Assembly: GCA_000497835.1 (NCBI GenBank)
Contig: KI547167.1
Span: 590,338 to 638,792, forward strand
DNA from: a gamma proteobacterium L18
Lineage (GTDB): Bacteria > Pseudomonadota > Gammaproteobacteria > Pseudomonadales > Pseudomonadaceae
Direction: 5' to 3'
DNA length: 48,455 nt
In this document: piece after piece, positions 44,571 to 48,455 of the stretch
Layout of the letters: each line of letters starts with the position of its first letter
How positions within the stretch are numbered: the stretch's first letter is position 1
The notes under the pieces: generated by a model
Databases searched by the model: none
The model's input: the letters and a program-made list of their open reading frames with translations, nothing else
Told to the model about the DNA's origin: nothing
Program-made: the position numbers and the translations under genes

Positions 44571-46363
44571 CCGTGATCGACTCCAAGGTCATCAGCCTGC
44601 GGCCCGAGGCCCCCACAGTTGAACCCGAGCGCCCTTGCTGGGGTGTGTATGAAACCTGGGTATGCAACGAGAAAGGCCGCCGCCTCAAGCCCGGTGTGTA
44701 CTGGCATGGCTTCAAACGCGCCGCGGGCGATGATGACGACGATAAAGAGGCCAGCGACCGCCCGATCACTGATGAGTGGATCGCCACACCCGTGACGGTG
44801 GTAGCGCGCACGACCAACAGCGACGACGGTAGCGAGGGGCGCTTGCTGCGCCTGGCCACTCAGGGCGGCCCAAAAGAGTGGATTCTGTCCATGGAAGTTT
44901 TTGGCGGCAGTGGTGAGGACGCCCGGCGTGCGCTGTTCGGCATGGGCGTCATCATTGCGCTCAAGAAGCGCGGCACGTTCATGGAGTACCTGCTGGACCA
45001 GCATCCCGCCGAGGTGTTCTCCACCACCAGCCGGCCGGGCTGGCATGAGTCAGGGGCATTCGTATTGCCCGGGCGCACCATTGGCAGCGACAAGGTGCGG
45101 TACCAGGCCAGCAACAAGGCGCAAGTGTTGTTCAGCCGGCGTGGCGAGCTTGCGAAGTGGCAGTCCGAGGTGGCGGTGAAATGCGAGGGCAACCCGGTGT
45201 TGACCCTGGCCATAGGCTGCTCACTGGCCGGCCCGCTACTGAGCCTGGTGGGCGTGCTCGGCGGCGGTGTCCACCTGGTGGGCGACAGTTCCAGCGGCAA
45301 GTCGCTGGCGCAACTGATCGGCTCGTCGGTCTGGGGCGATCCTGGGGTGTTCGCCGCGAGCTGGGACATGACAAAGGGCGGTCTCGAGATCGAGGCCTCC
45401 AGCCGCAACGACACGATGTTGCCCCTGGACGAGATCAAGCGGGCCGACCCAAAGCGAGTTCAGGAAATGGCGTATTCGCTCGCCAACGGCCAGGGCAAAG
45501 GGACCATGACCCGCGACCGGGAGGCACGCGGCAAACTGAGCTGGCGCCTGCTGGCACTCTCCAGCGGCGAACGCTCGCTGTCGGAGCACGCGGCCATCAG
45601 TGGCAACGCGGCTCACGCTGGCGCCGAGTTGCGCATGGTCGACGTGAACGCCGGTACCCGAACACACCGCGCCTTTGACGAATTACATGGCCTGGAAGGC
45701 GCAGATTTCCACCGGCTGCTAACCGTGGCGGTAGGTGCCCACCATGGGCATTTGGGGCCTGAATTCGTGGAGAAGCTGCTGGCCAGCGACGACCGTACCG
45801 GCCTGCTCAATGACTTCGCTTCCATCCGGGCCCAGTTTGTCGAGGACAACGCCCAGGCCGGCCGGGTGGCTGATCGCTTCGCGGTAATCGCGCTGGCAAG
45901 TGAGATGGCCATAGCCTTTAAGCTGCTGCCCTGGGCACCTGGTAGCGCCTTGGCCGACTGCCAGTTGCTGTACGGCGAGTGGCTGAGCCGGGTGGGCGGT
46001 GGTAACGCCGAAGACCGCCAGATCATGGCCGGTGTCCTGGACTTCATCGACAAGCATGGGAGCAGTCGGTTTTCGGACGTGGACGACCAAACCCCAGACA
46101 CCAAGGTGTTCAACCGCGCCGGGTACTGGGAGCTGATCGGCACCAAGCGGCTGTACCTGTTCAACAAGTCCGCGCTCATCGAGGCGGCACACGGCTACGG
46201 GCTGTCTCGCGTTATCAAGGCCCTGGAGGGAGCAGGCGCCCTTGCAAAACGAGATACCGACCGCAAGCGCCACACCAAGAAATATCGCTTGCCTGGTGGC
46301 GGGTCGGCTGGACTGTACGTGATCGACCCTGAGGTCATGGACATTGAAGGAGCTACGGTATGA
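44567..46363 (+). CDS. DUF927 family replicative helicase-like ATPase
   Basis: A 598-residue protein. The N-terminus has an acidic stretch (GDDDDDKE, 54-61). The DUF927 core (about 100-400) carries Walker A GDSSSGKS at 239-246 and the acidic LPLDEIKRADPKR as Walker B. ALSSGERSLSEH is the sensor-like region. The C-terminal part (about 520-590) resembles a winged helix (SRVIKALEGAGALAKRD). DUF927 proteins pair with Toprim proteins in phages and islands and act as the replicative helicase. The GTGGGAAC iteron array begins about 50 bases after its stop, consistent with origin binding by this protein. Confidence 0.9.
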   Translation: MTVIDSKVISLRPEAPTVEPERPCWGVYETWVCNEKGRRLKPGVYWHGFKRAAGDDDDDKEASDRPITDEWIATPVTVVARTTNSDDGSEGRLLRLATQGGPKEWILSMEVFGGSGEDARRALFGMGVIIALKKRGTFMEYLLDQHPAEVFSTTSRPGWHESGAFVLPGRTIGSDKVRYQASNKAQVLFSRRGELAKWQSEVAVKCEGNPVLTLAIGCSLAGPLLSLVGVLGGGVHLVGDSSSGKSLAQLIGSSVWGDPGVFAASWDMTKGGLEIEASSRNDTMLPLDEIKRADPKRVQEMAYSLANGQGKGTMTRDREARGKLSWRLLALSSGERSLSEHAAISGNAAHAGAELRMVDVNAGTRTHRAFDELHGLEGADFHRLLTVAVGAHHGHLGPEFVEKLLASDDRTGLLNDFASIRAQFVEDNAQAGRVADRFAVIALASEMAIAFKLLPWAPGSALADCQLLYGEWLSRVGGGNAEDRQIMAGVLDFIDKHGSSRFSDVDDQTPDTKVFNRAGYWELIGTKRLYLFNKSALIEAAHGYGLSRVIKALEGAGALAKRDTDRKRHTKKYRLPGGGSAGLYVIDPEVMDIEGATV

Positions 46364-46713
46364 CAGCCCACCAGCACAGCGATTGCCCGAATTCACAGGA
46401 ACCTGAAATTGGTGGGAACGGTGGGAACAGTGGGAACGGCCAAGCGGGCCGGGGCTTTCAGCCGTTCCCACCTAATAAAAAGAGTGGGAACAAGTGGGAA
46501 CACACAGTCGCTTTCCAATATAAGAACCTGCCATGCCTGCCTAGTTTGGTTATCACCGTTCCCACAAAAATTGGAGTGGGAACAAACTGGGAACACGAAA
46601 ACACCCCTGCAGGCCACGGTTTATATGGGTTGTTCCCACCGTTCCCACTGTTCCCACACTTTTTCGCATCACAGGAACATGTGATTAGGAGCATTTCTGG
46701 AGGCTGGCTATGA
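46360..46713 (+). CDS. Low-complexity frame over the iteron array, possibly not a protein gene
   Basis: A 117-residue frame starting in an ATGA overlap with the DUF927 gene, with AAGGAG eight bases upstream, and ending in an ATGA overlap with the next gene. Its text is the iterons read as amino acids (GGNGGNSGNG; FPPFPLFPHF) and has no folded-domain character. The frame may simply keep ribosomes moving across the origin. Translation is plausible, function as a protein doubtful. Confidence 0.4.
   Translation: MTAHQHSDCPNSQEPEIGGNGGNSGNGQAGRGFQPFPPNKKSGNKWEHTVAFQYKNLPCLPSLVITVPTKIGVGTNWEHENTPAGHGLYGLFPPFPLFPHFFASQEHVIRSISGGWL
46412..46657. repeat. Symmetric GTGGGAAC iteron array, candidate replication origin
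   Basis: Eleven exact copies of the octamer and one with a mismatch. Forward GTGGGAAC starts at 46412, 46421, 46430, 46484, 46494 and 46576, plus CTGGGAAC at 46587. Reverse GTTCCCAC starts at 46464, 46558, 46632, 46641 and 46650. The outer triplets have a nine-base period and face each other. The centre is AT-rich (about 46472-46557). It is placed right after the primase and helicase genes. Confidence 0.85.
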
Positions 46714-46997
46714 GTTTGCTATCCGACCTGCTCAACCAGCTCCCGGCAAAGCCAGTAGCAAAGGCACCAGGAGAACGTCCTCAACTGAGGCTTGTGGAGC
46801 GCCCTGGGCGGCAGCCGGCCCGAACCTATACCAATGCCGCCAACGCAACGCCCGAGTGGCGCCAGGCCCGCGATCAATACCTCAACCACATCATGGTGTG
46901 CCGCAGTTGCTATGCGCCCACCAGCCGCTACTGCCAGGCGGGCGCAGCGCTGCGCGCCCAGTACGACGACACGCCGATGGAGACGACCAATGAGTAA
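46710..46997 (+). CDS. Small phage protein with cysteine cluster
   Basis: A 95-residue protein, MSLLSDLLNQLPAKPVAKAP..., with a Pro/Arg-rich first half and a C-terminal CRSCYAPTSRYC, which could bind zinc. Overlaps both neighbours. Not recognised. A DNA- or RNA-binding accessory role is possible from the basic, zinc-type composition. Confidence 0.68.
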   Translation: MSLLSDLLNQLPAKPVAKAPGERPQLRLVERPGRQPARTYTNAANATPEWRQARDQYLNHIMVCRSCYAPTSRYCQAGAALRAQYDDTPMETTNE

Positions 46998-47928
46998 TGA
47001 AACACCGGGGTTCAATTCAGGCAGCGTGAAACGGCCGGTTTCGACCGAGCAGCGCCAGCAGGTGATCGATCTGCGCCGACGTATGTCTCTCAAGCAGGTG
47101 GCCGAGCAAACCGGGCTGGTGCTGGGCACGGTCAAGACGATCATTTCTCGGTCGGGAGCCTTCCGGGACAACGAGCTCCATCGAGCCATGTTCTGCCTTC
47201 CGTCGCTCAAGCCGTCGACCGAAACCCAAGTGGCGCTCAAGGAACTGCCGCCGCAGCAGATCGTGACGGGCGACCGTGACGTTGATGCCCTGCTGTGGCT
47301 GCGGGAGGTGGTGGGCACCGGCCAAGCTGGCCACATCGAGGCAGCGATGGCAGCCGCGAAGAAGATCAAGACGCCGGCCAAAGAGTTGGAAAAGCGGTAC
47401 CGCGACTGGCTGCAGATCATGCATCCCAATAACCTGTTTGCCGCACTGTCGTCATTCGACCTGGGCAACCTGGAGGCGCTGGCCCGCAGGTCCGTGGAGA
47501 AAGCCGAGCTACAGGCCGAAGCCCGCGCCCGATTCGGAGACCTGATATTCAGCCATACCGATGCCGAGGTTTTCTGCGCTGTCACGCTGGACGGCCTGGA
47601 ATGCTGCTCGATGGGGATGCTGGACAAGGCCGAGGTGGCAGAGCGTTTCAAGGCCAAGCCCGAGCTGATGCCGAACACCCTGGCCGACTGTCTTCGGGAG
47701 CTGGAATACTGGAATCGGCTGTACTGGTTGCGCAACGCCGTAGACGGAGAATCCGGGGATGCGGCGCCGGAAGCCAGCGCCCGGGACTGGTTTGTGTTCG
47801 ACCTGCTAGGCGAGATCAGGCCTCGCAATAGGGACGAGGCCAAGGCGGTGCTGAGTTACCTGGTCACTGGAGGCCGGGCCGACTCCATGAAGGACTGCAA
47901 CCGCATCATGGAGAACCTGCTCGGGTAA
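46990..47928 (+). CDS. HTH-domain phage protein, possible late regulator
   Basis: A 312-residue protein. The N-terminal about 60 residues form a resolvase-like helix-turn-helix: QQVIDLRRRMSLKQVAEQTG and LVLGTVKTIISRSG. The rest is helical with no recognised catalytic motif. A conserved-looking AKKIKTPAKELEKRYRDWLQ occurs in the middle. It lies directly before a 268-base non-coding region and the next transcription unit, the place where lambdoid phages carry a late-gene regulator. That role is inference. The ATG at 46990 overlaps the upstream stop. Confidence 0.7.
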   Translation: MSNETPGFNSGSVKRPVSTEQRQQVIDLRRRMSLKQVAEQTGLVLGTVKTIISRSGAFRDNELHRAMFCLPSLKPSTETQVALKELPPQQIVTGDRDVDALLWLREVVGTGQAGHIEAAMAAAKKIKTPAKELEKRYRDWLQIMHPNNLFAALSSFDLGNLEALARRSVEKAELQAEARARFGDLIFSHTDAEVFCAVTLDGLECCSMGMLDKAEVAERFKAKPELMPNTLADCLRELEYWNRLYWLRNAVDGESGDAAPEASARDWFVFDLLGEIRPRNRDEAKAVLSYLVTGGRADSMKDCNRIMENLLG

Positions 47929-48196
47929 GTAAGAAGGGGAGCAGGCCCACAGGCAAAGCCAGTGTCAGCTCCCACAGTGCCGAAACTCCAGATATCCGTT
48001 CACTCAACAGGTTTCGGTTCGCTGGCTGGACGCCCGTATCAATTTGGCTGGCCCGGACTTTGTGCAACAAGCAACACCCGAAAGTCCGCCGCCAAGCCTT
48101 GAAACTCGGTGTTTCAAACCGTCCTACTTTAGGTACACCCAAAAATACCAGGTTTAGGCCGCTGCGGCCGGAGCCATCAAACTGGAGATAGTCCCT
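47929..48196. other. Non-coding region before last gene
   Basis: No supported gene. It contains CGGACTTT...GAAAGTCCG (an imperfect pair around 48053-48088) and a dyad at 48099-48117. It probably holds the promoter of the gene at 48197. Confidence 0.6.
48099..48117. promoter_or_regulatory. Inverted repeat TTGAAAC-TCGGT-GTTTCAA
   Basis: Perfect seven-base arms and a five-base spacer about 80 bp before the gene at 48197. Candidate repressor or activator site. Confidence 0.45.
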
Positions 48197-48455
48197 ATGG
48201 CTAAACAGCCCAAAACTGAAAGCACCACCGATGAAGCTGGTAAAGAATGGAAGGGCATGCTGCCAGAGCTACAGGCCCTCTCTTTGATTGCCGGCATCCG
48301 TCCGTACACCGGCGCCGACGTGGAGAAAATCGCTGCCGAACTGCAACACCAGATTTCGATGGCCGCGGTTGGCGATATGGGGCGCGGCCGGGCGATGCTG
48401 GTTTCCCAAGCCGAGGCGCTCAATGTGCTGTTCTTCAGCCTGCTGGCGAAAGCGG
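48197..48455 (+). CDS. Phage protein, partial (cut by window edge)
   Basis: The frame opens at ATG 48197, with GGAG about ten bases upstream, and is still open at the last base (86 codons seen). MAKQPKTESTTDEAGKEWKG begins a hydrophilic N-terminus, followed by the helical LPELQALSLIAGIRPYTGAD and VEKIAAELQHQISMAAVGD. Not recognised. By position after the replication block it may open the next functional module. Confidence 0.7.
   Translation, partial: MAKQPKTESTTDEAGKEWKGMLPELQALSLIAGIRPYTGADVEKIAAELQHQISMAAVGDMGRGRAMLVSQAEALNVLFFSLLAKA

Larger units (their letters stand above)
36803..48455 (+). mobile_element. Phage-like integrated element at tRNA-Met (left part only)
   Basis: A tyrosine integrase directly follows the tRNA-Met gene. 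Behind it come about twenty short genes on one strand with ATGA overlaps, including AlpA-like, Rha, Toprim and DUF927 proteins, a C4-like RNA and an iteron array. Composition and codon use differ from the flanking chromosome, especially in the first 2.5 kb. The core att site is presumably the tRNA 3' end. No second copy of that sequence occurs before 48455, so the element extends beyond the window. No capsid, tail or terminase gene is visible. Confidence 0.88.

Overview
The window looks like a chromosomal segment of a fluorescent Pseudomonas (P. putida / P. fluorescens group), interrupted near position 36.9 kb by an integrated phage-like element that runs off the right edge. This assignment rests on high GC content, Pseudomonas-type REP/REPIN repeats, and a gene order I recognise as the pseudomonad block hpt-upp-uraA, hemH-phr cluster, pagL-murI-moeB-prmC-prfA-hemA, lbcA-lolB-ispE-tRNA-Gln-prs-rplY-pth-ychF. 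No rRNA and no CRISPR array are present.

Layout. 1-4.1 kb: two small conserved genes and hpt on the minus strand, divergent from upp-uraA (purine/pyrimidine base salvage and uptake), then an orphan HigA-type regulator. 4.2-4.4 kb: an apparently unannotated minus-strand small RNA candidate with promoter, 5' stem-loop and terminator. 4.5-16 kb: a light/UV-response region. Here hemH and a TIGR01777 reductase diverge from a COG3380 oxidoreductase and a Trp-rich protein. They are followed by a tightly overlapping eight-gene operon: RudS-like tRNA 4-thiouridine desulfidase, MerR/LitR-type regulator, DNA photolyase, SDR, FAD oxidoreductase, DUF1365, Cfa-family methyltransferase and DUF2878. Paired TTGTACA operators with 18-bp spacing sit upstream of both transcription units, so I infer one regulon combining photoreactivation, tRNA photoproduct handling and membrane fatty-acid modification. 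16-21.4 kb: pagL and the leftward hemA-prfA-prmC-moeB-murI operon. 21.6-28.5 kb: the rightward lbcA-lolB-ispE, tRNA-Gln, prs, rplY, pth, ychF block. The 3' third of ispE has strikingly different codon use and contains a good sigma-70 promoter. 28.5-36.5 kb: REPIN cluster, a membrane-anchored Mrr-type nuclease homologue, an HBM chemoreceptor, a stand-alone STN-domain protein, a LysR/amidase divergent pair and a fosmidomycin-resistance-type MFS transporter.

36.8-48.5 kb: an elongator tRNA-Met gene immediately followed by a tyrosine integrase and about ten kilobases of short, ATGA-overlapping phage-type genes all on the plus strand: AlpA, Rha, many small unknowns, a Toprim primase-like protein, a DUF927 helicase-like ATPase and an HTH protein. 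Two non-coding structures stand out. One is a C4-antisense-like RNA (about 41.0-41.1 kb) with complementary target segments just upstream of the next gene's ribosome binding site. The other is a symmetric array of twelve GTGGGAAC/GTTCCCAC iterons (46.41-46.66 kb) directly after the helicase gene, which is a strong candidate replication origin. The right attachment site, packaging and structural genes lie outside the window, so prophage versus satellite cannot be decided here.
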